A DNA stretch of 64,000 nt. It comes from Georgenia thermotolerans (GTDB lineage: Bacteria > Actinomycetota > Actinomycetes > Actinomycetales > Actinomycetaceae). Of this stretch, positions 42,869 to 52,735 are shown in pieces (the stretch's first letter is position 1; every line of letters starts with the position of its first letter). Position numbers and translations under genes: made by a program. Below the pieces are notes generated by a model, which was not told the origin of the DNA, ran no database searches, and saw only the letters and a list, made by a program, of their open reading frames with translations. The stretch covers positions 62,001 to 126,000 of the forward strand of contig NZ_VUKF01000003.1 of assembly GCF_009193185.1 (NCBI RefSeq), written 5' to 3'.

Positions 42869-45295
42869 ATGTCAGCCCTCCCGCCGTCGTCCGCGCGCGC
42901 CGTGCGGCCCCGGCAGCTCGTGGCCCTCATGCTCGCCTTCGTGCTGGCCGCCGGGACGGGCGGCGTGCTCGTCGCCGGTCTCGTCATGCCGGCCGTCGGC
43001 GCTGCCGGCACCGTGGCCACCGCGTCGACCGACCTGTTCGAGGACCTCCCCGGCGAGCTCGCCATCCCGCAGCCGTCCCAGCAGAGCGTCATGCTCGCCG
43101 CCGACGGCTCGCCGATCGCGACGTTCTACCTGGAGAACCGCATCGTCGTCGGGCTGGACCAGATCTCCGAGCACGTGCAGCACGCGGTGGTGGCGGTCGA
43201 GGACCGCCGCTTTTACACGCACAAGGGCATCGACCCCGAAGGGATGCTCCGCGCGGCGGCGAACAACGTCGCCGGTGGCCAGCTCGAGGGGGCGTCCACG
43301 CTCACGCAGCAGTACGTCAAGAACGTGCTCATCGAGGCCGGCCGGGTCAGCGGCGACGAGGACGCGATCAAGACCGCGACCGAGACGTCCCTGGGCCGCA
43401 AGCTGCGCGAGGCGCGCCTCGCCGTCGGGCTCGAGGAGCAGGTCAGCAAGGACGACATCCTCGAGGGCTACCTCAACATCGCCCAGTTCGGCCCGTCGGT
43501 GTGGGGAGTCGAGGCCGCCTCGCGGCACTACTTCAACACCTCGGCGGCGGACCTGGGGATCGGCCAGGCCGCGCTGCTGGCGGGCATCACCCAGTCCCCG
43601 GCTCGCTGGGACCCCGTGGCCCACCCGGACAGCGCCGAGAAGCGCCGCAACGAGGTGCTCGGCGACATGCTCCGCGAGCGGTACATCACCGAGCAGGAGT
43701 ACGAGGAGGCGGTGGCCGTCCCGGTCCCGGACATGCTCGACGTGCAGAACACGCCCAACGGGTGCAACGCCGCCGGCATCGCGGCGTACTTCTGCGAGTA
43801 CGTCGTGAAGGACCTGATGAACAACGAGGGCTGGGGCAAGGACCGGGCCGAGCGGTCCCAGATGCTCATGCGTGGCGGCCTGACCATCCACACCACCCTG
43901 GACCTCGCCCGGCAGCAGGCCGCCTACGACTCCGTGGTGGCCTCCGTCCCGGTCAACGACCCGTCCGGCATCAAGATGGCGATGTCCTCGGTGGAGCCCG
44001 GCACCGGCAAGATCGTCGCGATGGTGCAGAACACCAACTACGGCGAGGCCAGCGAGACCGACCCGTCCGCCATGAAGCTCAACCTCAACGTCGGCACCTC
44101 GCACGGCGGCGGGCAGGGGTTCCAGTCCGGGTCGAGCTTCAAGGTGTTCACCCTCATCGAGTGGCTCGAGACCGGGCACTCCCTGGGCGACCTCGTCAAC
44201 GCGAAGAACAAGATCTTCCCCCGCGCGTCGTGGAACATCTCCTGCGCCCCGGAGTACAAGGCCGACTACAACACCGCCAGCAACCTCGAGGGCATCCCGA
44301 CCTCCTCGAAGATGACGGTGCTGGACGCGACGCGCCAGTCCATCAACCTCACGTTCCTCGACATGGCCAACCAGATGGACATGTGCGACATCGTGGGCAA
44401 TGCCGCGAGCATGGGCCTCAAGCAGGGCAACGGCGAGCCGCTGACGCCCAACCCCGCGGCGGTGCTGGGCACCAACACCGTCACCCCGCTGGACCAGGCG
44501 AACGCCTTCGCCACGCTCGCCGCGGGCGGCACGTACTGCACCCCGGTGGCCGTCACGAAGGTCACCGACCGGGCCGGCAACGAGGTGCCCGTGCCGCCGT
44601 CGAGCTGCACCAAGGTGCTCGAGCCCGACGTCGTCAACGGCGTGAACTACGCGCTGCAGCAGGTGGTTACCCGCGGCGGCACGGGCAAGAACGCCGTGCT
44701 GCCCGGCCGCCCGGCCGCCGGCAAGACCGGCACGGCCAACGACGAGACCCACGCCTGGTTCGTCGGCTACACGCCGCAGCTGTCCGGGGCCGTGTGGATG
44801 GGCCACTCCCAGGGCGACAAGTCGATGATGTACACGACCATCAACGGCCGGTACAACAGGTGGGTCTTCGGCGGCTCCTACCCCGCCCAGGCCTGGCAGC
44901 GGTACATGACCCGGGCCCTGGAGGGGGTGCCGGTGCAGAGCTTCGCGCAGCCGGGCTCGCGCCAGCTCTACGGCGACCGGGTGGCGCTGCCCGGCGTCGT
45001 GGGCCGCTCGGTGGACGAGGCGCGGGCCATCCTGCGCGACCGCGGCTTCGACGTCACCGTCGCCGACCCGGTGACCTCCGGCTCGCCGGCCGGCACGGTG
45101 GCCCAGACGAACCCGGGCCCGGGGGTGCGGGTGCGCCCCGGCTCGAGCGTCACGCTGGTGCCGAGCTCGGGTCCGGCCCCCGAGCCGGAGCCCTCGCCGG
45201 AGCCGCCCGCGGAGGCGAAGCCGGCGAAGGACAAGCCGGCGAAGGACAAGCCGCCCGCGGAGGCAGCGCCGGCGGCGCAACCGAACTCCGCGTAA
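42869..45295 (+). CDS. Bifunctional class A penicillin-binding protein with a PASTA domain
   Basis: 808 residues from the ATG at 42869. One membrane anchor (about 14-40) is followed by a GT51 glycosyltransferase (VEDRRFYTHKGIDPEGMLRA, GASTLTQQYVKN). Then comes a transpeptidase with the three active-site motifs SSFK, SIN and KTGT (GRPAAGKTGTANDETHAW). One PASTA domain follows (VALPGVVGRSVDEARAILRD to VTLVPSSG) and then a Pro/Glu/Lys tail. It polymerises and cross-links peptidoglycan at the outer face of the membrane. The PASTA repeat and tail are typical of actinobacterial PonA-type proteins. Any longer N-terminus reads as non-coding. Confidence 0.93.
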   Translation: MSALPPSSARAVRPRQLVALMLAFVLAAGTGGVLVAGLVMPAVGAAGTVATASTDLFEDLPGELAIPQPSQQSVMLAADGSPIATFYLENRIVVGLDQISEHVQHAVVAVEDRRFYTHKGIDPEGMLRAAANNVAGGQLEGASTLTQQYVKNVLIEAGRVSGDEDAIKTATETSLGRKLREARLAVGLEEQVSKDDILEGYLNIAQFGPSVWGVEAASRHYFNTSAADLGIGQAALLAGITQSPARWDPVAHPDSAEKRRNEVLGDMLRERYITEQEYEEAVAVPVPDMLDVQNTPNGCNAAGIAAYFCEYVVKDLMNNEGWGKDRAERSQMLMRGGLTIHTTLDLARQQAAYDSVVASVPVNDPSGIKMAMSSVEPGTGKIVAMVQNTNYGEASETDPSAMKLNLNVGTSHGGGQGFQSGSSFKVFTLIEWLETGHSLGDLVNAKNKIFPRASWNISCAPEYKADYNTASNLEGIPTSSKMTVLDATRQSINLTFLDMANQMDMCDIVGNAASMGLKQGNGEPLTPNPAAVLGTNTVTPLDQANAFATLAAGGTYCTPVAVTKVTDRAGNEVPVPPSSCTKVLEPDVVNGVNYALQQVVTRGGTGKNAVLPGRPAAGKTGTANDETHAWFVGYTPQLSGAVWMGHSQGDKSMMYTTINGRYNRWVFGGSYPAQAWQRYMTRALEGVPVQSFAQPGSRQLYGDRVALPGVVGRSVDEARAILRDRGFDVTVADPVTSGSPAGTVAQTNPGPGVRVRPGSSVTLVPSSGPAPEPEPSPEPPAEAKPAKDKPAKDKPPAEAAPAAQPNSA

Positions 45296-45358
45296 CCGCG
45301 CGCGAGTCAGCGCGCCGCATACCCTCGACCACCGACCGGCGCGGTGGGACAGTGAGCC

Positions 45359-45775
45359 ATGGCACGGCTCAACGATGCGGCCCGGGCGCTGATCGCCTCC
45401 GGCCCGCTGGGCCACCTCGTCACGCTCGACCCGGACGGCTCTCCGCAGGTCACCGCCGTGTGGGTGGGCCTGGACGGCGACGACCTCGTCACCGCCCACC
45501 TGCCCACCGGCCTGCGCAAGCTGGCCAACATCCGCCGCGACCCGCGGGTGGTCCTCTCGTTCGAGAGCACCGTCACCAACGCCATCGGGCTGCGTGAGTA
45601 CCTCGTGGTCCACGGCCGAGCGCACATCACCGAGGGCGGCGCCCCGGAGCTGCTCCACCGCCTGGCCCAGACCTACATCGGCCCGGGCGCCCAGTTCCCG
45701 CCGATGCCGGACCCGCCGCCCGGCGTCGTCGTGCACGTGGAGGTCACCCGGGTCGGCGGCGTGGGCCCCTGGTAG
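45359..45775 (+). CDS. PPOX-class F420-dependent oxidoreductase
   Basis: 138 residues. A split-barrel flavoprotein: GPLGHLVTLDPDGSPQVTAVWVGLDGD, LRKLANIRRDPRVVLSFE and YLVVHGRAHITEGGAPELL fit the TIGR03618-type F420-binding family. With the putative F420 reductase at 24947 and the luciferase-like proteins it supports use of coenzyme F420 by this organism. It stands between the PBP and a transporter gene with no obvious link to either. Confidence 0.88.
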   Translation: MARLNDAARALIASGPLGHLVTLDPDGSPQVTAVWVGLDGDDLVTAHLPTGLRKLANIRRDPRVVLSFESTVTNAIGLREYLVVHGRAHITEGGAPELLHRLAQTYIGPGAQFPPMPDPPPGVVVHVEVTRVGGVGPW

Positions 45776-45877
45776 CGCCCGGCCTGCGGGCGGCGCACGT
45801 CCGGCCGCCCTGCGGGCGGTGCGCCGCAGGAGGATGATGCGTGACGTCGAGGGGCCGCTGGCGAAGAAGGCGAGCCG

Positions 45878-47857
45878 ATGGACGTGCACGGAGCGGTGGT
45901 CGTGCCCCAGGCGGTGCCGAGCCCGGTGCGTCCGGCGGCGCCCGCCGGACGGCTGACCCGCTGGCTGCTCGAGCACCGCGTCGAGCCCACCGGCCCCGAG
46001 GAGGACGAGGCGCACGCCGCCCCGCACGCGTGGTGGAAGGTCGTGTGCCTGACGGGCGTCGACTACTTCTCGACGCTCGCCTACCTCCCGGCCATCGCGG
46101 TGCTCGCCGCCGGCGCGCTGTCGCCGCTGGCGACCCTGCTCATCGTCGCGCTCACCCTGCTCGGGATGCTGCCGATGTACTCCCGGGTCGCCCAGGAGAG
46201 CCCGCACGGGCAGGGCTCGATCGCGATGCTCGAGCACCTCCTGCCGTTCTGGCGCGGGAAGCTCTTCGTCCTGGTGCTCCTGGGCTTCGTGGTGACGTCG
46301 TGGATCATCACCATCACCCTCTCCGCCGCCGACGCCTCGGTCCACGCCATCGAGAACCCGGCCTTCCCCGCGATGCTGCACGGCCACGCCGTCGCCCTGA
46401 CCACCGTCCTCCTGCTCGTCCTGGGCGGGGTCTTCCTCCTGGGCTTCAGCGAGGCGGTGGCCGTGGCCGTCCCGCTGGTGGTGGTCTTCCTCGCGCTCAA
46501 CGCCGTCGTGGTCGTCGACGGGCTCGTCGCGCTCTTCACCTCCGGGCACCTCTGGGCCGACTGGGTGGCGGCGCTGACGGCGCACGCCGGGGCCGGCGGC
46601 CTGATCGGTCCCGCCATCGCGGCCTTCCCGCTGCTCGTGCTCGGGCTGTCCGGCTTCGAGACCGGCGTGAGCATGATGCCGCTGGTGGCGGCCGACGGCA
46701 CCACCGCCGAGGAGCGCCTGCGAGGCCGGATCCGCAACACCCGCAAGCTCCTCGCCACCGCGGCTCTGATCATGTCCGTGTACCTCATCAGCAGCAGCGT
46801 CGTGACGACATTGCTCATCCCGGCCGCGGAGTTCCAGCCCGGCGGCGCCGCCAACGGCCGCGCCCTGGCCTACCTCGCCCACGAGCGGCTGGGGGCGGGC
46901 TTCGGCACCGCCTACGACACAAGCACGATCCTCATCCTGTGGTTCGCCGGGGCCTCGGCCATGGCCGGGCTCATCAACATCGTCCCGCGCTACCTGCCCT
47001 CCTACGGCATGGCCCCCGAGTGGGGCCGCGCGGTGCGCCCGGTCGTGCTCGTCTACACGACGGTCGCGATCGTCCTGACCCTGCTGTTCCGCGCCGACGT
47101 CAACGCCCAGGCGGGCGCCTACGCCACCGGCATCCTCGCCATGATGGTCTCCGGCGCGGTCGCGGTGACCATCTCCGCCGCCCGGCGGCGCCGGCGCGCG
47201 GCGGCGACCGGCTTCGCCGTCCTCACGCTCATCCTGCTCTACGCCCTGGTGGACAACATCGTCGCCAAGCCGGACGGCATCACGATCTCCGCCTTCTTCA
47301 TCCTCGGCATCGTCGTCGTGTCCCTGATCTCGCGGGTCTCGCGCACCACCGAGCTGCGGGTGGACCGCATCGAGTTCGACGACGCCGCCCGCCGGTTCAT
47401 CACCGAGGCGCTCGCGCAGGATCACGCCCTCAACTTCATCGCCAACAAGCGCCAGGCCGGTGACGTGGCGGAGTACCAGGCCAAGGAGCTCGAGCAGCGC
47501 GGCATCAACCCCGTCCCCGGCGTCGCCCACGTGCTGTTCCTCGAGGTCGACATCGAGGACCCGTCGACGTTCAGCAACGTGCTGGAGGTGCGCGGCCTGG
47601 AGGTGGGGGGCTTCCGGATCCTGCGGCTGGCCAGTCCGGCCGTCCCGAACGCGATCGCCGCCGTCCTGCTCGCCCTGCGCGACGCCACCGGGGTGCGGCC
47701 CCACTGCTACTTCGAGTGGTCGGAGGGCTCGCCCCTGCGTCACCTGCTGCGCTACCTCATCCTCGGCCAGGGCGACACCCCGCCGGTGGTCCGGGAGATC
47801 ATCCGCGAGGTCGAGCCGGTCCGGGCCCGGCGGCCGGCCATCCACGTCGGGGGCTGA
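45878..47857 (+). CDS. APC-superfamily transporter with a C-terminal cytoplasmic domain
   Basis: 659 residues. After about 50 polar residues there are 12 hydrophobic segments (about 55-500). Family motifs include [19 protein letters not shown] in TM1 and [20 protein letters not shown] soluble C-terminal domain of about 150 residues follows ([35 protein letters not shown]). This layout is that of the large amino-acid or potassium transporters of the APC superfamily; the ion or solute is not determined. No c-di-AMP riboswitch could be recognised in the 102-nt upstream gap, which contains only GC-rich inverted repeats. Confidence 0.85.
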   Translation: MDVHGAVVVPQAVPSPVRPAAPAGRLTRWLLEHRVEPTGPEEDEAHAAPHAWWKVVCLTGVDYFSTLAYLPAIAVLAAGALSPLATLLIVALTLLGMLPMYSRVAQESPHGQGSIAMLEHLLPFWRGKLFVLVLLGFVVTSWIITITLSAADASVHAIENPAFPAMLHGHAVALTTVLLLVLGGVFLLGFSEAVAVAVPLVVVFLALNAVVVVDGLVALFTSGHLWADWVAALTAHAGAGGLIGPAIAAFPLLVLGLSGFETGVSMMPLVAADGTTAEERLRGRIRNTRKLLATAALIMSVYLISSSVVTTLLIPAAEFQPGGAANGRALAYLAHERLGAGFGTAYDTSTILILWFAGASAMAGLINIVPRYLPSYGMAPEWGRAVRPVVLVYTTVAIVLTLLFRADVNAQAGAYATGILAMMVSGAVAVTISAARRRRRAAATGFAVLTLILLYALVDNIVAKPDGITISAFFILGIVVVSLISRVSRTTELRVDRIEFDDAARRFITEALAQDHALNFIANKRQAGDVAEYQAKELEQRGINPVPGVAHVLFLEVDIEDPSTFSNVLEVRGLEVGGFRILRLASPAVPNAIAAVLLALRDATGVRPHCYFEWSEGSPLRHLLRYLILGQGDTPPVVREIIREVEPVRARRPAIHVGG

Positions 47858-47888
47858 CGACGGGGTTCCCCGCCGCCCGGCCCGGTAC

Positions 47889-47907
47889 TAGCGTCTGAAC
47901 CGCTTCA
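47889..47907 (+). promoter_or_regulatory. Rhamnose operon promoter (-10 TAGCGT) overlapped by a LacI-type operator
   Basis: TGAACCGCTTCA at 47896-47907 fits the LacI-family consensus TGAAnCGnTTCA exactly. TAGCGT at 47889-47894 fits a TANNNT -10 box one base upstream. The operator would cover the transcription start, giving simple repression. The LacI gene at the end of the operon is the obvious regulator. Confidence 0.7.
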
Positions 47908-47925
47908 ACGACGAAGGGACACGCG

Positions 47926-49107
47926 ATGACCGACATCGCCGTCGCCGCGTGGGAGACCGCCGCCGCGACCCTGGAGCACCTGGCGATCGAGCTGCCCTCG
48001 TGGGCCTTCGGCAACTCCGGCACCCGCTTCCGGGTGTTCGGCACCCCCGGCACCCCGCGCACCCCGGAGGAGAAGATCGCCGACGCGGCCACCGTCCACC
48101 GCTTCACCGGGCTGGCGCCCACCGTCGCCCTGCACATCCCCTGGGACACGGTCGAGGACTTCGCGGCGCTGCGCGCCTTCGCGGAGGACCACGGGGTCCG
48201 GCTCGGGACGGTCAACTCGAACACCTTCCAGGACGAGGCGTACAAGTTCGGCTCCCTGGCGTCCTCGGACCCGGCGGTGCGCCGCCAGGCCATCGATCAC
48301 CACTTCCAGTGCCTGGACATCATGGCCGTCACCGGCTCGCGGGACCTGAAGATCTGGCTGGCCGACGGCACCAACTACCCGGGCCAGGACGACATCCGCC
48401 GCCGCCAGGACACCCTCGCGGACTCCCTGGCCACCATCTACGAGCGCATCGGCCCGGACCAGCGTCTGGTCCTGGAGTACAAGCTCTTCGAGCCGGCGTT
48501 CTATCACACCGACGTGCCGGACTGGGGCACCGCCTACGTCCACGTCGCCGCCCTGGGCGAGCGTGCCGTCGTCTGCCTGGACACCGGTCACCACGCCCCG
48601 GGCACGAACATCGAGTTCATCGTCGCCCAGCTGCTGCGCCTGGGAAAGCTCGGCTCCTTCGACTTCAACTCCCGCTTCTACGCCGACGACGACCTCATCG
48701 TCGGCGCCGCCGACCCCTTCCAGCTCTTCCGCATCCTCGCGGAGGTCATCCGCGGCGGCGGCCTGGGCCCGGGCTCGCCCGTGGCCTTCATGCTCGACCA
48801 GTGCCACAACATCGAGGAGAAGATCCCCGGGCAGATCCGCTCGGTCCTCAACGTCCAGGAGATGACCGCCCGGGCGCTGCTGCTCGACCGCGACGCCCTC
48901 GAGCTCGCCCAGCGCGAGCACGACGTGCTCACCGCCAACGGCATCGTCATGGACGCCTTCGCCACCGACGTCCGGCCCGTGCTCGCCGCCTGGCGCGAGG
49001 AGCGCGGCCTGCCCGCCGACCCCATGGCGGCCTACCGTGCCAGCGGCTACCGCGAGCGGATCATCGCCGAGCGCGTCGGCGGCGCCCAGGCCGGCTGGGG
49101 CGCCTGA
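47926..49107 (+). CDS. rhaI: L-rhamnose isomerase
   Basis: 393 residues with AAGGG upstream of the ATG. It matches the RhaI type of L-rhamnose isomerase (about 390 residues). Visible metal and active-site regions are VLEYKLFEPAFYHTDV, VVCLDTGHHAPGTNIEF, SFDFNSRFYADDDL and FMLDQCHNIEEKIPGQIRS. It converts L-rhamnose to L-rhamnulose in the cytoplasm. First gene of a seven-gene operon; its stop overlaps the start of the aldolase fusion by one base. No rhamnose transporter or mutarotase gene is in the window. Confidence 0.93.
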   Translation: MTDIAVAAWETAAATLEHLAIELPSWAFGNSGTRFRVFGTPGTPRTPEEKIADAATVHRFTGLAPTVALHIPWDTVEDFAALRAFAEDHGVRLGTVNSNTFQDEAYKFGSLASSDPAVRRQAIDHHFQCLDIMAVTGSRDLKIWLADGTNYPGQDDIRRRQDTLADSLATIYERIGPDQRLVLEYKLFEPAFYHTDVPDWGTAYVHVAALGERAVVCLDTGHHAPGTNIEFIVAQLLRLGKLGSFDFNSRFYADDDLIVGAADPFQLFRILAEVIRGGGLGPGSPVAFMLDQCHNIEEKIPGQIRSVLNVQEMTARALLLDRDALELAQREHDVLTANGIVMDAFATDVRPVLAAWREERGLPADPMAAYRASGYRERIIAERVGGAQAGWGA

Positions 49108-51161
49108 TGGCCACCGCCGCGGCCGCGGAGCTCGTCGCCCGGTCCAACCGGCTCGGCGCCGACCCGCGCACCACCAACTACGCCGGCGGCAACACCTCCG
49201 CCAAGGGCGCCGCCACCGACCCGGTCACCGGCCGCGACGTCGAGCTGCTCTGGGTCAAGGGCTCCGGCGGGGACCTGGGCACCCTCACCGAACGCGGCCT
49301 GGCGGTGCTGCGGCTGGACCGGGTGCGGGCCCTGGTCGACGTCTACCCCGGCGTCGCGCGCGAGGACGAGATGGTCGCCGCCTTCGACTACTGCCTGCAC
49401 GGCAGGGGCGGGGCCGCGCCGAGCATCGACACCGCCATGCACGCCCTGGTCGACGCCGCCCACGTGGACCACCTCCACCCCGACGCCGGCATCGCCGTCG
49501 CCACCGCCGCCGACGGCGAGGCCCTCACCCGCGAGATCTTCGGTGACCGCGTGGTCTGGGTGCCCTGGCGCCGCCCGGGCTTTCAGCTCGGCCTCGACAT
49601 CGCCGCCATCCAGCGCGCCCACCCGGAGGCGATCGGCTGCGTGCTCGGCGGGCACGGCATCACCGCCTGGGGCGCCAGCAGCGACGAGTGCGAGGCGCGC
49701 TCGCTGGAGATCATCCGCACCGCCGAGGACGCCATCGCCGCGCGCACCGAGCGCCTCGCCGCCGCGGGCCGTCACCCCTTCGGCGCCGTGCGCCCCGGCT
49801 TCGAGGCCCTGCCCGAGGCGGAGCGCCGCGCCACCGCCGCCCGGCTCGCCCCGGTCATCCGCGGGCTGGCCTCCACCGACGCCCCCCAGGTGGGGCACTA
49901 CACCGACACGGGCGTGGTCCTCGACTTCCTTGCCCGCGAGAAGCTCGCCCCGCTGGCCGCGCTGGGCACCTCCTGCCCGGACCACTTCCTGCGCACCAAG
50001 GTCCGCCCGCTGGTCCTCGACCTGCCCGCCACCGCCCCGCTGCCCGAGGTGGTCGAGCGGCTGCGGGCGCTGCACGCCGCCTACCGGGAGGACTACCGCG
50101 CCTACTACGCGCGCCACGCCACCGCCGACTCCCCGCCCATGCGCGGGGCCGACCCGGCGATCGTGCTCGTCCCCGGCGTGGGGATGTTCTCCTTCGGCAA
50201 GGACAAGCAGACCGCCCGGGTGGCGGGGGAGTTCTACGTCAACGCCATCAACGTCATGCGCGGTGCCGAGGCCCTGTCCCGTTACGCCCCCATCGACGAG
50301 GCGGAGAAGTTCCGCATCGAGTACTGGGCGCTGGAGGAGGCCAAGCTGCAGCGCATGCCCAAGCCGAAGGCGCTGGCCACCCGGGTCGCCCTGGTCACCG
50401 GCGCCGGCTCGGGCATCGGGCGGGCGACGGCGCAGCGCCTGGCGGCCGAGGGCGCCTGCGTCGTCGTCGCCGACCTCAACGCCGAGGGCGCCGAGGAGGT
50501 CGCGGCCGGGCTCGGCGGGCCGGACCACGCCGTCGCCGTGCGCGCCGACGTCACCAGCGAGGACGACGTCGCCGCCCTCGTCGACGCCTCCGCGCTCGCC
50601 TTCGGCGGGGTGGACCTCGTGGTCAACAACGCCGGGCTGTCCGTCTCCAAGCCGCTGCTGGAGACCACCACCCGGGACTGGGACCTGCAGCACGACGTCA
50701 TGGCCCGCGGCTCCTTCCTCGTCTCCCGGGAGGCGGCGCGGGCGATGATCGCCCAGGGCCTCGGCGGCGACATCGTCTACATCGCCTCGAAGAACGCCGT
50801 CTTCGCCGGGCCCAACAACATCGCCTACTCCGCCGCCAAGGCCGACCAGGCCCACCAGGTCCGCCTGCTCGCCGCCGAGCTGGGCGAGCACGGCATCCGC
50901 GTCAACGGCATCAACCCCGACGCCGTCGTCCGCGGCTCCGGGATCTTCGCCGGCGGGTGGGGCGCCCAGCGCGCCGCCGTCTACGGCGTGGAGGAGGCCG
51001 AGCTGGGGAAGTACTACGCCGGGCGGACCCTCCTCAAGCGCGAGGTGCTGCCCGAGCACGTCGCCGCCGCGGTGGTCGCGCTCACCGCGGGGGACCTCGC
51101 GCAGACCACCGGCCTGCTCGTCCCCGTGGACTCCGGCGTGGCGGCCGCGTTCCTGCGATGA
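49107..51161 (+). CDS. rhaEW: Bifunctional L-rhamnulose-1-phosphate aldolase / L-lactaldehyde dehydrogenase (SDR)
   Basis: 684 residues; the ATG shares its A with the rhaI stop (TGATG). The N-terminal class II aldolase domain (about 1-420) has TTNYAGGNTSAKG, the zinc motif VDHLHPDAGIAVA and GGHGITAWG. The C-terminal short-chain dehydrogenase (about 425-684) has VALVTGAGSGIGRATA, LVVNNAG, the catalytic Ser in IVYIASKN and YSAAK. It splits rhamnulose-1-phosphate to DHAP and L-lactaldehyde and oxidises the latter to L-lactate, as known for the Bacillus RhaEW type. The next gene overlaps by 4 nt. Confidence 0.93.
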   Translation: MATAAAAELVARSNRLGADPRTTNYAGGNTSAKGAATDPVTGRDVELLWVKGSGGDLGTLTERGLAVLRLDRVRALVDVYPGVAREDEMVAAFDYCLHGRGGAAPSIDTAMHALVDAAHVDHLHPDAGIAVATAADGEALTREIFGDRVVWVPWRRPGFQLGLDIAAIQRAHPEAIGCVLGGHGITAWGASSDECEARSLEIIRTAEDAIAARTERLAAAGRHPFGAVRPGFEALPEAERRATAARLAPVIRGLASTDAPQVGHYTDTGVVLDFLAREKLAPLAALGTSCPDHFLRTKVRPLVLDLPATAPLPEVVERLRALHAAYREDYRAYYARHATADSPPMRGADPAIVLVPGVGMFSFGKDKQTARVAGEFYVNAINVMRGAEALSRYAPIDEAEKFRIEYWALEEAKLQRMPKPKALATRVALVTGAGSGIGRATAQRLAAEGACVVVADLNAEGAEEVAAGLGGPDHAVAVRADVTSEDDVAALVDASALAFGGVDLVVNNAGLSVSKPLLETTTRDWDLQHDVMARGSFLVSREAARAMIAQGLGGDIVYIASKNAVFAGPNNIAYSAAKADQAHQVRLLAAELGEHGIRVNGINPDAVVRGSGIFAGGWGAQRAAVYGVEEAELGKYYAGRTLLKREVLPEHVAAAVVALTAGDLAQTTGLLVPVDSGVAAAFLR

Positions 51162-52660
51162 GCACCTTCGCCGCCGTCGACCTCGGCGCCTCCAGCGGCC
51201 GGGTCATCCTCGGCCGCCTCGACGACGGCGCGCTCGTCACCGAGGAGGTCGCCCGGTTCCCCAACGCCCCCGTCGCGGTGCCCGCCGGGAGGCGGACCAC
51301 CCTGCACTGGGACGTGCTGCGCCTCTACGACGCCGCCCTCGCCGGCCTGCGCCGGGCCGCCCGCACGCACGGGCCCCCGGCCACCGTCGGCATCGACTCC
51401 TGGGCGGTGGACTACGGCCTGCTCGACGCCGACGACGCCCTGCTCGGCAACCCGGTCCACTACCGCGACCGGCGCACCGCCGGAACGCCCGAGCGGGTCT
51501 TCGCCCACGTCCCGGCCCCGGAGCTGTACGCGCGCACCGGGGTGCAGGTCCAGCCGTTCAACACGATCTTCCAGCTCGCCGCCGCGGCCGGCACCGCCCA
51601 GCTCGCCGCGGCCCGCCGGCTGCTGCTCGTCCCGGACCTGCTGGGCTACTGGCTCACCGGCGTCCAGGTCGCCGAGGTCACCAACGCCTCCACCACCGGG
51701 CTGCTCGACCCCACCGCCCGCGCCTGGGCCCCCGACGTCGCCGCGGCGCTGCGCGCGGCGTTCGGCGTGCCGGTGGCCGACCTGCTGCCGCCGCTGGTCG
51801 AGCCGGGTACCGTCGTCGGCCCGGTCCGGCCGGCCGGCCTGGAGGGGGCGGGCGCCGGGCTGGACGGGGCCGCGCTCGTCGCCGTCGCCTCCCACGACAC
51901 CGCCTCCGCCGTCGCCGCCGTGCCGGCCGAGCGCCCCGACTTCGCCTACGTCTCCTGCGGCACCTGGTCCCTGGTGGGCCTCGAGCTCGACGCCCCGGTG
52001 CTCACCGAGGCGAGCCGGGCCGCGAACTTCACCAACGAGCTGGGCCTGGACGGCACCGTGCGCTACCTGCGCAACGTCATGGGGCTCTGGCTGCTCCAGG
52101 AGTCCGCGCGCACCTGGGCCGAGGAGCAGGGCGAAGACGTGGACCTGCCCGCCCTCGTCGCGGCCGCCGCCCGGGTGCCGGCGCTGACGTGCGTCGTCGA
52201 CGTCGACGACCCGGTGTTCCTGCCGCCGGGCGACATGCCGGGCCGCATCGCCGCCGCGGCGGCCGCCGGCGGGCAGCGCCCGCCCGCCGGGCCGGCGGAG
52301 ACCACCCGCTGCATCCTCGACTCCCTCGCCCTGGCCTACCGCCGCGCCGTGCGACAGGCCGCCGAGCTCGCCGACCGGGAGGTCGGGGTCGTCCACCTCG
52401 TCGGCGGCGGGGTGCGCAACACCCTGCTGTGCCAGCTCACCGCCGACGCCACCGGCCTGCCGGTGGTCGCCGGGCCCGTCGAGGGCGCCGCGCTGGGCAA
52501 CCTGCTGGTCCAGGCCCGGGCCGCCGGGGCGCTGGCCGGCGGGCTGCCCGAGCTGCGCGCCGTCGTCGCCGCCTCCACCGTCACCCGCCGCTACGTCCCG
52601 GCCGGCGACGCCGCCGCCTGGGCCGCCGCCGAGCGGCGCCTGTTCGCCGTGCCCGCCTGA
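51158..52660 (+). CDS. rhaB: L-rhamnulokinase
   Basis: 500 residues of the FGGY kinase fold. The N-terminal ATPase motif is FAAVDLGASSGRVILG. Substrate-side motifs are GIDSWAVDYGLLD and VHYRDRRTAGTPE. The second ATP site is YVSCGTWSLVGLEL and HLVGGGVRNTLLCQLTADATG. It phosphorylates L-rhamnulose to rhamnulose-1-phosphate. Its ATG overlaps the aldolase stop by 4 nt, indicating translational coupling. Confidence 0.93.
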   Translation: MSTFAAVDLGASSGRVILGRLDDGALVTEEVARFPNAPVAVPAGRRTTLHWDVLRLYDAALAGLRRAARTHGPPATVGIDSWAVDYGLLDADDALLGNPVHYRDRRTAGTPERVFAHVPAPELYARTGVQVQPFNTIFQLAAAAGTAQLAAARRLLLVPDLLGYWLTGVQVAEVTNASTTGLLDPTARAWAPDVAAALRAAFGVPVADLLPPLVEPGTVVGPVRPAGLEGAGAGLDGAALVAVASHDTASAVAAVPAERPDFAYVSCGTWSLVGLELDAPVLTEASRAANFTNELGLDGTVRYLRNVMGLWLLQESARTWAEEQGEDVDLPALVAAAARVPALTCVVDVDDPVFLPPGDMPGRIAAAAAAGGQRPPAGPAETTRCILDSLALAYRRAVRQAAELADREVGVVHLVGGGVRNTLLCQLTADATGLPVVAGPVEGAALGNLLVQARAAGALAGGLPELRAVVAASTVTRRYVPAGDAAAWAAAERRLFAVPA

Positions 52661-52671
52661 AGGGAGCCGCG

Positions 52672-52734
52672 ATGCGCGCGGTGGCGGCCCCCGGTCCGCT
52701 CGATACCCTCGTGAGACGACCGCTGGAGGTGTGA
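52672..52734 (+). CDS. Possible 20-residue leader peptide between rhaB and lutA
   Basis: MRAVAAPGPLDTLVRRPLEV begins 11 nt after the rhaB stop with AGGGAG upstream. It ends at a TGA one base before the lutA GTG, inside the lutA ribosome binding region. It may only couple translation from rhaB to lutA. Nothing shows that the peptide itself is functional. Confidence 0.3.
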   Translation: MRAVAAPGPLDTLVRRPLEV

Positions 52735-52735
52735 C

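Noticed and set aside
45776-45877. c-di-AMP (ydaO-type) riboswitch before the APC transporter
   Set aside because: The gap is only 102 nt and shows just GC-rich inverted repeats; none of the conserved ydaO core could be found.
42872-47845. A 1657-residue minus-strand open frame across the PBP, PPOX and APC genes
   Set aside because: It is antisense to three well-supported genes and is His/Asp/Arg/Gly-rich with no domain. High GC leaves the antisense frame without stops.
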